64,000 bases of DNA from an uncultured Pelagibacteraceae bacterium (GCA_902612605.1 CACMDY010000002.1:62001-126000), one strand, 5' to 3'. Shown: positions 7,984-18,273, numbered from the stretch's first letter. Program-made: numbers and translations. The notes: generated by a model not told the origin, from the letters alone.

Positions 7984-8718
7984 ATGAGTGATTCTTTAGA
8001 ATTTAATGTTGATCTTAGTAATTACTCTGGATCATTAGAAATACTTTTAGATTTAGCAAAATCACAAAAAGTTGATTTGGAAAATATATCAATCACTAAA
8101 TTAGCAGATCAATTTCATGATTTTATAACAAAAACTGAAAATTTAAATTTAGAATTGGCCTCAGAATATTTGCTTATGGCTACTTGGCTAACTTATCTTA
8201 AATCTAAACTACTATTACCAGAAACAGAAGAAGAGGAATTTAAAGCTCTTGAAGTGGCAGAAAAATTAAAACTCCAACTTAAAAAACTAGAATTAATAAG
8301 ATTGTTGTCCTCTCAGATGTTGAGTAGAAAAAGATTAGGAAAAGATATTTTTATGAGAGGTTCAAAAAGCGGAATGAGATCAATTTATAATTCTAAATAT
8401 TCATTAACATTGTTTGAATTATTAAAAACGTATTCGAATATCGTAATGACAAAAGATTTTCAGAGAATGAATATTCCAAAACTTCCAGTATTTACCACTG
8501 AAGAAGGAATTAAAGTGATAAAAGAATTTTATAATAATTTAAATGATTGGAAAAATATGACTGATCTAATACCAAAAAATTTTAGAAACTCTAAAACGTT
8601 AAGTAAGACAGGTAATGCAGGAATTTTTGCTGGATCTTTAGAGCTTGCAAAAGAAGGTAATATATCTATTAAACAAAATAATTTATTTGAGGACATATAT
8701 ATTAAAAAAATCTTATGA
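7984..8718 (+). CDS. scpA: Segregation and condensation protein A
   Basis: This is the kleisin subunit that bridges SMC heads in the bacterial condensin. The N-terminal part contains the SMC-neck-binding segment (YSGSLEILLDLAKSQKVDLENI, with the family's usual FxGPLDLLL sequence drifted to YSGSLEILL), then SEYLLMATWLTYLKSKLLLPE at about residue 62, a feature of ScpA. The C-terminal winged-helix region is partly diverged. At 244 aa it has normal length, and it overlaps the scpB start by 4 bases, consistent with co-translation of the complex. Confidence 0.92.
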   Translation: MSDSLEFNVDLSNYSGSLEILLDLAKSQKVDLENISITKLADQFHDFITKTENLNLELASEYLLMATWLTYLKSKLLLPETEEEEFKALEVAEKLKLQLKKLELIRLLSSQMLSRKRLGKDIFMRGSKSGMRSIYNSKYSLTLFELLKTYSNIVMTKDFQRMNIPKLPVFTTEEGIKVIKEFYNNLNDWKNMTDLIPKNFRNSKTLSKTGNAGIFAGSLELAKEGNISIKQNNLFEDIYIKKIL

Positions 8719-9407
8719 ATAAATTAAAAAAAAATAATGTTGTATCATTTCCATCTAAATTAAGTGATGTTGATAAAGAAATAGAAGCTATTGTTTTTGC
8801 GGCAGCAGAACCGTTAAATATTGAAACTATTGAAAATAAAATTTCAAAAAAGACAGATGTTGAAAAATCTTTACTAAAACTTCAGAATTTTTATTCTGAT
8901 CGTGGAATAAATTTAGTCTGTATATCCAATAAGTGGTCTTTTAGAACTTCACCAAATTTATCCTCATTAATGTCTCAACAAAAAACTGTTGAAAAAAAAT
9001 TATCAAAGGCTGCAATAGAAACACTTGCAATTATTGTATATCATCAACCAGTCACTAGAGCTGAAATAGAAGAAATTCGTGGAGTCGCGTTCGGAAATAA
9101 TACACTTGAGATATTGATGGAATTGAACTGGGTTAGACCTCAAAGTCGAAAAGATGCCCCTGGTAAACCTATTCAATATGGAACAACAGATGACTTTTTA
9201 AGTCATTTCAATCTGCAAAAATTGTCAGATCTTCCAACCGTTGATGAATTAGGAACTGCAGGTCTTATTGATACATCTAGTGTAGATGCATCTATATTTG
9301 GAACAGGCAAATTCTATAAAGAAAAACAGGAGGATAAAAAGGAAAATATATACTCTGATATAGATGAGATGCTTAATAGCACTCTTAATACCGATAACGA
9401 TAAATAA
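8715..9407 (+). CDS. scpB: Segregation and condensation protein B
   Basis: This partner of ScpA dimerises and binds the central ScpA region in the SMC-ScpAB complex. It contains two winged-helix domains. Recognisable segments are IEAIVFAAAEPLNIETIE near residue 23, KAAIETLAIIVYHQPVTRAEIEEIRG at about 97-122 (the ScpB hallmark) and KPIQYGTTDDFLSHFNL at about 152. The C-terminal 50 residues are acidic and low in complexity. It overlaps scpA by 4 bases and is followed by tatA after 42 bp. Confidence 0.93.
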   Translation: MNKLKKNNVVSFPSKLSDVDKEIEAIVFAAAEPLNIETIENKISKKTDVEKSLLKLQNFYSDRGINLVCISNKWSFRTSPNLSSLMSQQKTVEKKLSKAAIETLAIIVYHQPVTRAEIEEIRGVAFGNNTLEILMELNWVRPQSRKDAPGKPIQYGTTDDFLSHFNLQKLSDLPTVDELGTAGLIDTSSVDASIFGTGKFYKEKQEDKKENIYSDIDEMLNSTLNTDNDK

Positions 9408-9449
9408 AAAAATAGTTTTAAAACTAAAATTATAAGGTTATAAGTAATT

Positions 9450-9647
9450 ATGAGTATAGGATTTTGGCAAATTGCAATTGTAGTAATTTTAGTAGTATTA
9501 CTTTTTGGCAGAGGTAAAATCTCTAGTTTAATGGGTGATGTTGCTAAAGGAATTAAAAGTTTTAAAAAGGGTATGGCTACAGATGCTACAGAAGATAGCC
9601 AACCAAAAAATATATCTGAAAATCAAGACTCAGACAAAAAAGAGTAA
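9450..9647 (+). CDS. tatA: Sec-independent protein translocase subunit TatA
   Basis: This is the pore-forming subunit of the twin-arginine export system in the inner membrane. Its 65 aa comprise a single N-terminal helix (residues about 5-20), the FGRGKI hinge, an amphipathic helix ([13 protein letters not shown]), and a short charged tail. It lies directly upstream of tatB (3-base gap) and tatC, which makes the assignment secure despite the small size. Confidence 0.94.
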   Translation: MSIGFWQIAIVVILVVLLFGRGKISSLMGDVAKGIKSFKKGMATDATEDSQPKNISENQDSDKKE

Positions 9648-9650
9648 TCA

Positions 9651-9887
9651 ATGCCACAGATCGGCTGGTTTGAAATATTAATAATAGTATCTATTGCAAT
9701 AATAGTTGTAGGACCAAAAGACTTTCCTGTAATGTTAAAAAAAGTTGGATCATGGATAGGTTCTGCTAAGAGATATTTTTCAGATGTTCAAAATCAAGTT
9801 ACAGAAATAACGGATGTTTCAATTAAAGAAGAATTAAAAAAAAACACTGAAATTATGAAAGAGGACAAGCCTAAAGATGACAGCTAA
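9651..9887 (+). CDS. tatB: Sec-independent protein translocase subunit TatB
   Basis: This is the substrate-recognition partner of TatC. The 78-aa protein starts MPQIGWFEILIIVSIAIIV, with the Glu in the membrane helix (E8) typical of TatB, then the VGPKDFP hinge that replaces the TatA FGRGK. A shortened amphipathic helix and a charged tail follow. It is clearly shorter than the TatB proteins of many bacteria (over 120 aa). It overlaps tatC by 11 bases. Confidence 0.92.
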   Translation: MPQIGWFEILIIVSIAIIVVGPKDFPVMLKKVGSWIGSAKRYFSDVQNQVTEITDVSIKEELKKNTEIMKEDKPKDDS

Positions 9888-10650
9888 AAAAAAAGAAACA
9901 GGTTTTATAAGTCATCTTACTGAATTAAGACAAAGACTAATACATTCATTTATCTTCTTAGCATTATTATTTGTAGTTTGTTACTATTTTTCTGAATACA
10001 TATATGGATTTTTAGTTGAACCTTACGCTAATGCTGTAAAGGATGATAATGTTGATAGAAGATTAATCTTTACCGCTCTTCAAGAAACATTTTTAACATA
10101 TCTTAAAGTTTCTTTTTTTGCAGCTTTCTTTGTGACCAGTCCATATATCCTTATTCAAATATGGAAATTTATTGCACCAGGATTATACACTCATGAAAAG
10201 AAAGCAATTATGCCTTACTTAGTAATTACACCAATACTTTTTTTACTAGGAGGTATGCTTGTTTATTATCTAATTATGCCACTAGCATTTAAATTCTTTT
10301 TATCATTTGAAAGTGCGGGACTTGGAACTAGCTTACCAATTCAATTAGAAGCTAAAGTAAATGAATATTTATCTCTTGTGATGAAGTTAATTTTTGCATT
10401 TGGATTAAGTTTTCAGCTACCAGTTGTATTAAGTTTGCTTGCAAGAATTGGAGTTGTAAATTCAACTTATTTAAGAGAAAGAAGAAAATATTTCGTTGTA
10501 ATAATATTTGCTGCTGCTGCAATATTAACTCCACCAGATCCAATTACACAAATAGGTTTAGCAATACCTTTGTTAATTTTATATGAATTATCAATTTTTT
10601 CTGTAAATATTATCGAAAAGAAAGCTCAAGAGAGAAATGCACAATATTAA
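9877..10650 (+). CDS. tatC: Sec-independent protein translocase subunit TatC
   Basis: This six-helix inner-membrane receptor binds twin-arginine signal peptides with TatB. The start FISHLTELRQRLIHS is the diagnostic N-terminal motif; FVTSPYILIQIWKFIAPGLY at about residue 87 and FGLSFQLPVVL at about 173 are also characteristic. At 257 aa it has normal length. It overlaps tatB at its start and serS by 14 bases at its end, so the Tat genes and serS form one transcription unit. Confidence 0.96.
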   Translation: MTAKKKETGFISHLTELRQRLIHSFIFLALLFVVCYYFSEYIYGFLVEPYANAVKDDNVDRRLIFTALQETFLTYLKVSFFAAFFVTSPYILIQIWKFIAPGLYTHEKKAIMPYLVITPILFLLGGMLVYYLIMPLAFKFFLSFESAGLGTSLPIQLEAKVNEYLSLVMKLIFAFGLSFQLPVVLSLLARIGVVNSTYLRERRKYFVVIIFAAAAILTPPDPITQIGLAIPLLILYELSIFSVNIIEKKAQERNAQY

Positions 10651-11896
10651 GGATATTAGAAAAGATATCGATAATTTTAAAAATACAATTAAAAATCGAA
10701 ACGTTGATGTAGACTTTGACCAAATATTAAATCTTGATGAAGAAAATAGAAAATTAATTCAAGAAAAAGAAAAATTAGAAATGGAAAAAAAATCTATTTC
10801 TAAATCTAAAGATGAAACCCTTTTTGAAAAGTCTAAAGAAATTTCAAATAAAATAGATGATTTAAGTAAAAATCAAAAAAATGTTAAAGATCAACTTGAT
10901 CAGATATTAAGTAATATTCCTAATTTACCATTGAATGATGTCCCCGTAGGCAAGGATGAAAATAGCAATAAAGAGGTTGTAAAATCTGGTGAAATTAAAG
11001 AAATGAGTTTTAAACCAAAATCTCATTATGAAATTGGTGAAAAACTGAACATGTTAGATTTTGATTTAGCAACAAAAACAACTGGATCAAGATTTGTTTT
11101 TGTTAAAGACAAATTAGCATCATTAGAAAGAGCAATTTCTAATTTTATGATTGATACACATGTCAATAATAATGGCTATACTGAAATCTCTCCACCTTTA
11201 ATGGCTACAGACAACACTATGTTTGGAACTGGCCAATTGCCCAAATTTGAAAATGATCAATTCGAAATTAAGTTTGATGATAAAAATGATAGAAAGTTTT
11301 TAATCCCTACTGCTGAAGTAATATTAACTAATATGGTTAAAAATCAGATATTAAATTTTAAATCATTGCCAATGAGATTAGTTGCATCAACACCTTGTTT
11401 TAGAAAAGAAGCAGGAAGTTATGGTAAAGACACCAAGGGCATGATTAGACAACATCAATTTTATAAAGTTGAATTAGTCAGTATTGTAGAAAATAATAAA
11501 TGCATTGAAGAACTAGAGAGAATGACTAATTGTGCAACTAAAATTTTAGATGATTTACAATTACCTTACAGAAAAATTATTTTAAGCACTGGTGATATGG
11601 GTTTTAGTGCAGAAAAAACTTATGACATAGAGGTTTGGCTTCCATCTGAAAATAAATATAGAGAAATATCAAGCTGTTCCTCATGTGGAACATTTCAGGC
11701 TAAAAGAATGAAAGCTAGATATAAAAATAATAATAACGAAAATGAATTTGTTGGTACTTTAAATGGGAGCGGACTTGCCGTCGGTAGAACTTTAATTGCG
11801 ATATTAGAAAATTATCAAACTGAGGATGGTTCAATAACTATTCCTGAAAAACTAAGACCATATATGAACAATATGGAGAAAATAGGTATCAATTAA
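10637..11896 (+). CDS. serS: Seryl-tRNA synthetase
   Basis: This class II synthetase charges tRNA-Ser. The N-terminal long coiled-coil arm (residues about 25-105, rich in Lys, Glu and Asp) contacts the tRNA-Ser variable arm, and the catalytic domain carries motif 2 (ASTPCFRKEAGSYGKDTKGMIRQHQF, split here over residues about 253-278) and motif 3 (NGSGLAVGRTLIAILENYQ near 378). Length (419 aa) is normal. The start lies inside the end of tatC. The tRNA-Ser(UGA) gene at 27502-27591 is one of its substrates. Confidence 0.96.
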   Translation: MHNIKDIRKDIDNFKNTIKNRNVDVDFDQILNLDEENRKLIQEKEKLEMEKKSISKSKDETLFEKSKEISNKIDDLSKNQKNVKDQLDQILSNIPNLPLNDVPVGKDENSNKEVVKSGEIKEMSFKPKSHYEIGEKLNMLDFDLATKTTGSRFVFVKDKLASLERAISNFMIDTHVNNNGYTEISPPLMATDNTMFGTGQLPKFENDQFEIKFDDKNDRKFLIPTAEVILTNMVKNQILNFKSLPMRLVASTPCFRKEAGSYGKDTKGMIRQHQFYKVELVSIVENNKCIEELERMTNCATKILDDLQLPYRKIILSTGDMGFSAEKTYDIEVWLPSENKYREISSCSSCGTFQAKRMKARYKNNNNENEFVGTLNGSGLAVGRTLIAILENYQTEDGSITIPEKLRPYMNNMEKIGIN

Positions 11897-11899
11897 GAG

Positions 11900-11926
11900 T
11901 TGTCTTCTAAAAGTATATAGTATAAA
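11900..11926 (+). promoter_or_regulatory. Possible promoter for yajC-secD-secF
   Basis: TTGTCT (11900-11905) and TATAAA (11921-11926) have a 15-bp spacer in the 57-bp gap before yajC. The spacing is short and such sequences are common in A+T-rich DNA, so this is tentative. Confidence 0.3.
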
Positions 11927-11953
11927 TAATCGTTAACTTTTTAAGGACTTAAC

Positions 11954-12238
11954 ATGGACGCAGGAATTGGACAATTTATACCCCTAATTTTAATATTCGT
12001 AATATTTTACTTTTTCTTAATTAGACCCCAGCAAAAGAAAGTTAAAGAACATAAGGCTATGGTTGAAGCTTTAAAGCGTGGAGATAAAGTTATTACTTCT
12101 GGTGGTATCGTTGGCACTGTTGAACGAGTTATCGATACTGAAAAAGTAGAAGTTATGATAGCTGATAATGTTAAAGTTGAAATTGTTCGAGCTACAGGAA
12201 TACAAGGACTAGTTACTAAAGCTGAACCAAAAAAATAA
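11954..12238 (+). CDS. yajC: Preprotein translocase accessory subunit YajC
   Basis: YajC is a small inner-membrane protein of the SecDF-YajC complex. Its 94 aa contain one membrane helix (residues about 7-22), then the signature FLIRPQQKKVKEHKAMV and KRGDKVITSGGIVGTV, which identify the family. It lies 12 bp before secD, the conserved order. A GGAC-type weak ribosome site precedes the ATG. Confidence 0.95.
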   Translation: MDAGIGQFIPLILIFVIFYFFLIRPQQKKVKEHKAMVEALKRGDKVITSGGIVGTVERVIDTEKVEVMIADNVKVEIVRATGIQGLVTKAEPKK

Positions 12239-12250
12239 TAACTTCCAAAA

Positions 12251-13804
12251 GTGTTATATTTTTCTAAATTAAGAGTTTTTAGTGTTTTAATTTTTACACT
12301 TATTATTTCATATTTTACTATTTCCAACTTTACAAAAGTTGATGATGAATTTTTCTCAAAAAATATAAAATTAGGATTAGATCTACAAGGTGGTTCTTAT
12401 TTATTGTTAGAAATAGATAACGAACCAGTCATTACTCAAAGATTGCAAAGTAAAGTCTTAGAGTTTAAAAAATTTTTCAAAGATAAAAATATTAAGGTTA
12501 GAAATTTTGTAATAGAGGATAAGTCAATTATATTTGATGTTGAAAATTCTAAAATTGAGGAAGTTAAATCTCTATTAGATGATGATAAAAGTGAGATAAA
12601 TCCATATTTTCAACAATACAAATCGCATCAATTTAACATTGAAAACATGGATACATCATTCAAGTTAGAATTTTCTGACTATGGATTGGTATTGTTAAAA
12701 AATTCTTCATTAGATCAAGCAATTGAAATTGTAAGAAGAAGAGTTGATGAAGTAGGAACTAACGAGCCAAATATTTTAAAAAGAGGTAATGATCGAATTC
12801 TTGTTGAGTTACCAGGACTAGATGATCCTGGTAGAATTAAATCTTTATTAGGTAAAACTGCAAACTTAACATTCCAATTTATATCTAGTAGTTCTGAAGA
12901 ATCATTTGGAACAGAAAAACTTTCTTTTGAGGATGGCTCTAGTGAAGCCATTGTTAGTAAACGAATTGTTTTAAGTGGTGATAATCTTATGGATGCCAAG
13001 CCAACTATGAATAATCAAACTAATGAGACAGTTGTTTCATTTAGCTTGGATAGAGTAGGAGCAAAAAAATTTGGTAAGGCGACTTCAAATGGTGTTGGAA
13101 AAAGGTTGGCAATTGTTTTGGATGGAAAAATTATTAGCGCTCCTGAAGTCAGAGAACCAATTATTGGAGGAAATGGACAGATATCTGGTAATTTCACCTT
13201 TCAATCAGCAACAGATTTAGCTTTACTATTAAGATCAGGTGCTTTGCCGGCTCCACTTAATATTATTGAAGAAAGAACTGTAGGTCCCGACCTTGGAAAA
13301 GACTCAATTAATGCAGGAATTATGTCATTGATAATTGGATTTATCTTAGTCGTTGCCTTTATGTTTTATAAATATAGATTTTTTGGCTTAATTGCTAACT
13401 TAGCCTTAATTACTAATTTATTTTTATTAGTCGGTATTCTAACATTATTTGAAGCAACTCTTACACTCCCTGGAATTGCAGGTATCATTTTAACAGTAGG
13501 TATGGCTGTTGATGCAAATGTTTTAATTTTTGAGAGAATTAAAGAAGAACTAAAAAATGAAAATAATTCAATTGTAGCTTTTGATTCTGGTTATACAAAA
13601 TCACGAACAACAATTTTAGATGCCAACATTACAACTTTAATTGCTGCAGTAATCCTTTTTTTCATGGGATCAGGTCCAATAAAAGGATTTTCTATAACGC
13701 TTGGAGTTGGAATACTTACAACACTATTTTCAGTATATTTCATTGCTCGTTTAATTACTGCTTACTATGTCATCAAAAATAAACATAAGGAAAAACTTAT
13801 ATAA
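12251..13804 (+). CDS. secD: Protein translocase subunit SecD
   Basis: SecD is an RND-type membrane protein that uses the proton gradient to assist late steps of Sec export. The 517-aa protein starts with GTG and has one N-terminal helix. GLDLQGGSYLLLEID lies at about residue 43, the periplasmic P1 head follows, and five further helices carry TVGPDLGKDSINAGIMSL (about 344) and TVGMAVDANVLIFERIKEE (about 416), the conserved membrane motif. The stop overlaps the secF start by one base (TAATG). Confidence 0.95.
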   Translation: MLYFSKLRVFSVLIFTLIISYFTISNFTKVDDEFFSKNIKLGLDLQGGSYLLLEIDNEPVITQRLQSKVLEFKKFFKDKNIKVRNFVIEDKSIIFDVENSKIEEVKSLLDDDKSEINPYFQQYKSHQFNIENMDTSFKLEFSDYGLVLLKNSSLDQAIEIVRRRVDEVGTNEPNILKRGNDRILVELPGLDDPGRIKSLLGKTANLTFQFISSSSEESFGTEKLSFEDGSSEAIVSKRIVLSGDNLMDAKPTMNNQTNETVVSFSLDRVGAKKFGKATSNGVGKRLAIVLDGKIISAPEVREPIIGGNGQISGNFTFQSATDLALLLRSGALPAPLNIIEERTVGPDLGKDSINAGIMSLIIGFILVVAFMFYKYRFFGLIANLALITNLFLLVGILTLFEATLTLPGIAGIILTVGMAVDANVLIFERIKEELKNENNSIVAFDSGYTKSRTTILDANITTLIAAVILFFMGSGPIKGFSITLGVGILTTLFSVYFIARLITAYYVIKNKHKEKLI

Positions 13805-14697
13805 TGAAAACAATCTATTTTAATAAGTTTTATAAAAGTTTTAATATACTTTCAGGTATATTAATTATTGCTTCCTTAGTTTTCTTAGTTTTTAAAGGAT
13901 TGAATTTTGGTGTAGATTTTAAAGGGGGTACTTTAATAGAGTTAAGGACTGACAAATCTTCTGCTAATATCACAGAAATAAGAGATAGTTTTAATCAAAT
14001 GAATCTTGGTGATGTTTCAGTGAAAAATTTTGGTAATGAAACAGATTTTGTAGTTAAATTTGAAAAACAAAATTCAAATGATCCACAATTTATAGAAGAG
14101 ATAAAAACTAAGCTATCAAATTCGATAGGTACTGTTGATTTTAGAAGAGTAGAAAATGTTGGGCCAAAAGTTAGTGCAGAACTTTTGAGATCAGGCGTAA
14201 TAGCGATAGCTTTATCTTTGGCAGCTATGCTTTTATATATATGGATCAGATTTGAGTGGCAATTTAGTCTTGGAGCTATTTTAGCTTTATTTCATGACGT
14301 TATAATTACATTGGGAGTATTTTCTGTATTTTCATTAGAAATCAATCTTTCTATCGTTGCAGCTGTTTTAACAATAGTTGGATATTCAATGAATGATACA
14401 GTTGTAATATTTGATAGAGTTAGAGAAAATTTGCGTAAATATGCAGATGTTAAAATATTTGAACTAACAAATATCTCAATAAATGAAACTTTATCACGAA
14501 CAATAATAACTTCAGTTACTACATTGTTGGCACTTTTATCTATATTTATTTTTGGTGGAGAAATATTAAAAGGATTTTCATTAGCAATGATATTAGGAGT
14601 AATTTTTGGAACTTATTCATCTATTTATATTGCAAACCCAGTGTTGGTTTCTTTAAAAGTTAGCCAAAGAACGATTGTTAAGGAAGAAAAAGAATAA
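13804..14697 (+). CDS. secF: Protein translocase subunit SecF
   Basis: SecF is the partner of SecD in the inner membrane. The 297-aa protein shows NFGVDFKGGTLIEL at about residue 35, NVGPKVSAELLRSG at about 118 and VGYSMNDTVVIFDRVRENL at about 197, all diagnostic. Six membrane helices are expected. It is coupled to secD by a one-base overlap. The gene ends exactly where the convergent minus-strand gene at 14698-15300 ends, leaving no space for a dedicated terminator. Confidence 0.95.
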   Translation: MKTIYFNKFYKSFNILSGILIIASLVFLVFKGLNFGVDFKGGTLIELRTDKSSANITEIRDSFNQMNLGDVSVKNFGNETDFVVKFEKQNSNDPQFIEEIKTKLSNSIGTVDFRRVENVGPKVSAELLRSGVIAIALSLAAMLLYIWIRFEWQFSLGAILALFHDVIITLGVFSVFSLEINLSIVAAVLTIVGYSMNDTVVIFDRVRENLRKYADVKIFELTNISINETLSRTIITSVTTLLALLSIFIFGGEILKGFSLAMILGVIFGTYSSIYIANPVLVSLKVSQRTIVKEEKE

Positions 14698-15300
14698 TTA
14701 ATAAAGATTTTGTGCCGCTACCATTGTTAATAACATTGGTAAAGATAAAAGTGTGTTTGTTCTAGAAAACAGCATTGCAGTCTTTGCTGATTTAGCTTTA
14801 ACTTCAGGTTCACACTCTACCATACCTAAAGCTCTTTTTTGATTTGGCCATATAACAAACCAAACATTGAATGCCATTATTAATCCTAACCACATTCCAA
14901 TTCCTATTGCAGTATTTTTTCCGCCACCTGATCCAATTCCTAATGTCATCGCTTGATGAACGTATCCATTAAAATAGGCTAATAATAATCCTGATATGAT
15001 TGTAAATAGCGCTGCCCATCTAAACCAAAATAATGCTGCAGGAGCTATAACTTTGCCTATTGCTGGTTTTTGTTCGTCTGGAATTTTAGCCATGTTGGGA
15101 ATTTGAACAAAATTGAAATACCACAGTAAACCAATCCACATAATACTTACAGTTACATGTACGTATCTTAATAACCAGCTCCAAAATAAAACATCAAAAT
15201 CAAATCCACCATTACCTATGTAAAGACCAATGAATAGTAATATTGCAATAGCCAATGATAAATGAACAGTCTTTGATAATGATTGTAAAATCGAAGTCAT
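14698..15300 (-). CDS. Membrane protein related to the N-terminal domain of urate hydroxylase PuuD
   Basis: This 200-aa inner-membrane protein has five to six predicted helices. Motifs HVTVSIMWIGLLWYFNFVQIP (about residues 47-67) and FVIWPNQKRALG (about 148) resemble the DUF989/PuuD membrane domain, which in full-length PuuD is followed by a C-terminal cytochrome c domain. That domain, with its CxxCH haem site, is absent here, so urate oxidation cannot be assumed. Conserved His residues in the helices suggest haem or metal binding. It stands alone between convergent secF and co-oriented uvrA. Family call moderate, function unknown. Confidence 0.6.
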   Translation of the reverse strand: MTSILQSLSKTVHLSLAIAILLFIGLYIGNGGFDFDVLFWSWLLRYVHVTVSIMWIGLLWYFNFVQIPNMAKIPDEQKPAIGKVIAPAALFWFRWAALFTIISGLLLAYFNGYVHQAMTLGIGSGGGKNTAIGIGMWLGLIMAFNVWFVIWPNQKRALGMVECEPEVKAKSAKTAMLFSRTNTLLSLPMLLTMVAAQNLY

Positions 15301-15333
15301 TTAATATGATTTTATATTATTTTTCTATAAAGA

Positions 15334-18210
15334 TTAAGCGGTTTTTTTAAATTTTGTATCTAATAAAGGCTTTAAAAATTTACCTGTATAGCTATCTTTC
15401 ACTTTTGCAACTTCCTCGGGTTTGCCTTCAGCAATAATATTTCCACCTTTAACACCGCCCTCGGGTCCCATATCTACAATATAATCGGCAGTTTTAATAA
15501 CATCTAAATTATGCTCAATAACTACAACTGAATTACCCGTTGCAACAAATGTGTGTAAAATTTCCAAAAGTTTTTTTATATCATGTTGATGCAATCCAGT
15601 AGTTGGTTCATCTAATATATACATTGTTCTTCCTGTAGATCTTTTAGATAATTCTTTAGCAAGCTTTATACGCTGAGCCTCTCCACCAGAAAGAGTTGTA
15701 GCTTGCTGACCAATTTTTATGTAGCCAAGACCCACTTTCTTTAACGTTAGAAGTTTAGTTTTGATGTTTGAAATATTTTCAAAATACTCACATCCTTCAT
15801 CAACAGTCATATTTAAAACATCTGCAATACTTTTATCTTTGAATTTAATCTCTAATGTTTCTCTGTTGTATCTAGTGCCTTTGCATTCATCGCATGTTAT
15901 GTAAACATCAGGAAGAAAGTGCATTTCGTAAGTAATTACACCATCTCCTTCACACGCTTCACATCTTCCACCCTTTACATTGAAAGAAAATCTTCCAGGT
16001 TTATATCCTCTACTTTTTGCTTCAGGTAAATTGGTAAACCAGTCTCTTATAGGACCAAAAGCTCCAGTATATGTAGCAGGATTTGATCTAGGAGTTCTAC
16101 CAATAGGTGATTGATCAATATCTATAACTTTATCAATTAATTCTATTCCTTTAAATCCTCTAAATGGCTGAGGAATTTTTCTAGACTTATTATTATTCAA
16201 AGTAAGATTTAATGCATTGTATAAAGTTTGAAGTATCAAAGTAGATTTACCACTTCCAGATACACCAGTAACACAAGTAAAACTACCTAAAGGTATTTTT
16301 AAATTTACGTTATTTAAATTATTTCCAGATGCACCATTGATTTCTAAAAATCTACCATTTTTTGCAAGTCTTCTATTTTTTGGAATAGGTATGAAACTCT
16401 TATTTGATAAATATCTTCCAGTAATACTTTTGTCATTTTTTAAAATTTGCTCATATGTACCTTCAGCAACAATTTCTCCACCTTTATTTCCAGCCTCAGG
16501 TCCTAAATCAATTATATGATCTGCATTCTCCATTGTTTCTGTATCGTGTTCAACAACAATAACAGTATTACCTAAGTCTCTTAATCTTTTTAATGCATCT
16601 ATAAGCTTAACATTATCTTTTTGATGTAAACCAATTGATGGTTCATCTAAAACGTATAGAACTCCAGTTAAACCTGATCCAATTTGTGAAGCTAATCTTA
16701 TCCTTTGTGCTTCTCCACCAGATAACGTTCCAGACTCTCTAGATAAAGTTAAATAATCAAGACCAACATTTAAAAGAAAATCTAAACGTTCATTAATTTC
16801 TTTTAATATATGTTGAGCAATTTTAATTTGTCTTTTGTCTAATTTAACTTCTAAAGATCTAAACCATTCCTTAGCATCAAAAATTGATTTTTCTGTAACT
16901 TGGCTTATGTTTAATTCATTTATTTTAACACACAGAGCTTCATCTTTTAATCGATAACCATTGCATCTTTCACATTTTGTATCAGATTGATATTGAGCAA
17001 TTTCTTCTCTTTTCCAATCGCTATCTGTTTCTAAATATCTTCTCTCTAGATTATTGACAACACCTTCAAAGGTTTTTTTATGTGAATACTTCTCATAGCC
17101 ATCGTCATAAGTAAATTTAATTTCTTCATCATCAGAACCATATAAAATCACATCTTTAATTTTTTTCGGTAATTTTGACCATTTATCATCTAATGAAAAA
17201 CCATAATGTTTAGATAAAGATGCCAATGTTTGGGCGTAATACATTGATGTAGATTTTGCCCAAGGTTCAATAGCACCATCTGCGATAGATTTTTTTTCAT
17301 TTGGAACAACTAAATTTGGATCAACATTTAATTTCATCCCAATACCTTCACATTCTTCACAAGCTCCATACGGACTGTTGAATGAGAAAAGTCTTGGTTC
17401 AATCTCTTCAATAGTAAAACCACTTTCAGGACAAGCAAATTTGGTTGAGAAAATTAATTTTTCAATTTTTCTATATTTCTTTGGAAGTGTTTCATTTTCA
17501 TATTCAACAAAAAGCAAACCATTTGCTAAATTAACAGCTGTTTCAACACTTTCGGCTAATCTGTTTCCTAATGATGAATTTATTACAATTCTATCAACTA
17601 GGATTGAAATATCGTGTTTAAGTTTTTTGTTTAATTCTGGAACACTTTCAATATCATACAATTGGTCATCAACTTTGATTTTTCTAAATCCTCTTTTTTT
17701 GTATCCTAATATATCTTTTTTGTATTCACCCTTACGTCCTCGCACGACTGGAGCATATAAATATATTGTAGATTTTTTTGGTAATTCTTTAATCTTATCA
17801 ACAATTTGACTAATAGTTTGTGAAGTAATTGGTTTACCAGTGAATGGAGAGTAGGGTATTCCAGCTCTTGCATAAAGTACTCTCATGTAATCGTATATTT
17901 CGGTTACAGTTGCAACTGTTGATCTTGGATTTTTAGAAGTATTTTTTTGTTCTATTGAAATTGCTGGACTCAAACCTTCGATTAAATCTACATTTGGTTT
18001 TTTCATTTTGTCTAAAAACTGTCTTGCGTATGCAGATAAACTTTCAACATATCGTCTTTGACCTTCTGCATATACAGTATCAAATGCTAATGATGATTTT
18101 CCTGATCCAGATAGACCTGTTATTACAACAAATTTGTCTTTAGGAATCTCTAGTGAAATATTCTTTAAATTGTGCTCTTTTGCGCCCTTAATAAGTATCT
18201 TTTTAAGCAT
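15334..18210 (-). CDS. uvrA: Excinuclease ABC subunit A
   Basis: UvrA is the damage-sensing ATPase of nucleotide excision repair. The 958-aa protein has two ABC ATPase modules: Walker [10 protein letters not shown] (about residue 33) and GVSGSGKST (about 650), each with LSGGEAQRI signatures (about 497 and 835). The CxxC zinc elements include [20 protein letters not shown] and CDECKGTRY. It is divergent from ssb, with an 80-bp gap carrying an inverted repeat. Length and domain order are standard. Confidence 0.97.
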   Translation of the reverse strand: MLKKILIKGAKEHNLKNISLEIPKDKFVVITGLSGSGKSSLAFDTVYAEGQRRYVESLSAYARQFLDKMKKPNVDLIEGLSPAISIEQKNTSKNPRSTVATVTEIYDYMRVLYARAGIPYSPFTGKPITSQTISQIVDKIKELPKKSTIYLYAPVVRGRKGEYKKDILGYKKRGFRKIKVDDQLYDIESVPELNKKLKHDISILVDRIVINSSLGNRLAESVETAVNLANGLLFVEYENETLPKKYRKIEKLIFSTKFACPESGFTIEEIEPRLFSFNSPYGACEECEGIGMKLNVDPNLVVPNEKKSIADGAIEPWAKSTSMYYAQTLASLSKHYGFSLDDKWSKLPKKIKDVILYGSDDEEIKFTYDDGYEKYSHKKTFEGVVNNLERRYLETDSDWKREEIAQYQSDTKCERCNGYRLKDEALCVKINELNISQVTEKSIFDAKEWFRSLEVKLDKRQIKIAQHILKEINERLDFLLNVGLDYLTLSRESGTLSGGEAQRIRLASQIGSGLTGVLYVLDEPSIGLHQKDNVKLIDALKRLRDLGNTVIVVEHDTETMENADHIIDLGPEAGNKGGEIVAEGTYEQILKNDKSITGRYLSNKSFIPIPKNRRLAKNGRFLEINGASGNNLNNVNLKIPLGSFTCVTGVSGSGKSTLILQTLYNALNLTLNNNKSRKIPQPFRGFKGIELIDKVIDIDQSPIGRTPRSNPATYTGAFGPIRDWFTNLPEAKSRGYKPGRFSFNVKGGRCEACEGDGVITYEMHFLPDVYITCDECKGTRYNRETLEIKFKDKSIADVLNMTVDEGCEYFENISNIKTKLLTLKKVGLGYIKIGQQATTLSGGEAQRIKLAKELSKRSTGRTMYILDEPTTGLHQHDIKKLLEILHTFVATGNSVVVIEHNLDVIKTADYIVDMGPEGGVKGGNIIAEGKPEEVAKVKDSYTGKFLKPLLDTKFKKTA

Positions 18211-18255
18211 AATTTTAGTTGCTTTAGATTAATAAAATTAATATTCAAGCCTATT

Positions 18256-18273
18256 AATGTTATAAATAACATT
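18256..18273. promoter_or_regulatory. Inverted repeat between divergent uvrA and ssb
   Basis: AATGTTAT-AA-ATAACATT is a perfect palindrome with 8-bp arms and a 2-bp centre, 46 bp before the uvrA start and 18 bp before the ssb start. Both genes are commonly damage-inducible in other bacteria, so a shared repressor site is plausible. It does not match the LexA boxes I know from alphaproteobacteria. It partly resembles the znu boxes (TGTTAT...ATAACA) but the half-sites are one base closer together. Confidence 0.45.

Noticed and set aside
15334-18210. UvrA first zinc element reading CPES instead of CPxC as a defect
   Set aside because: Alphaproteobacterial UvrA proteins commonly have CPxSGFTI here, so it is a lineage trait.
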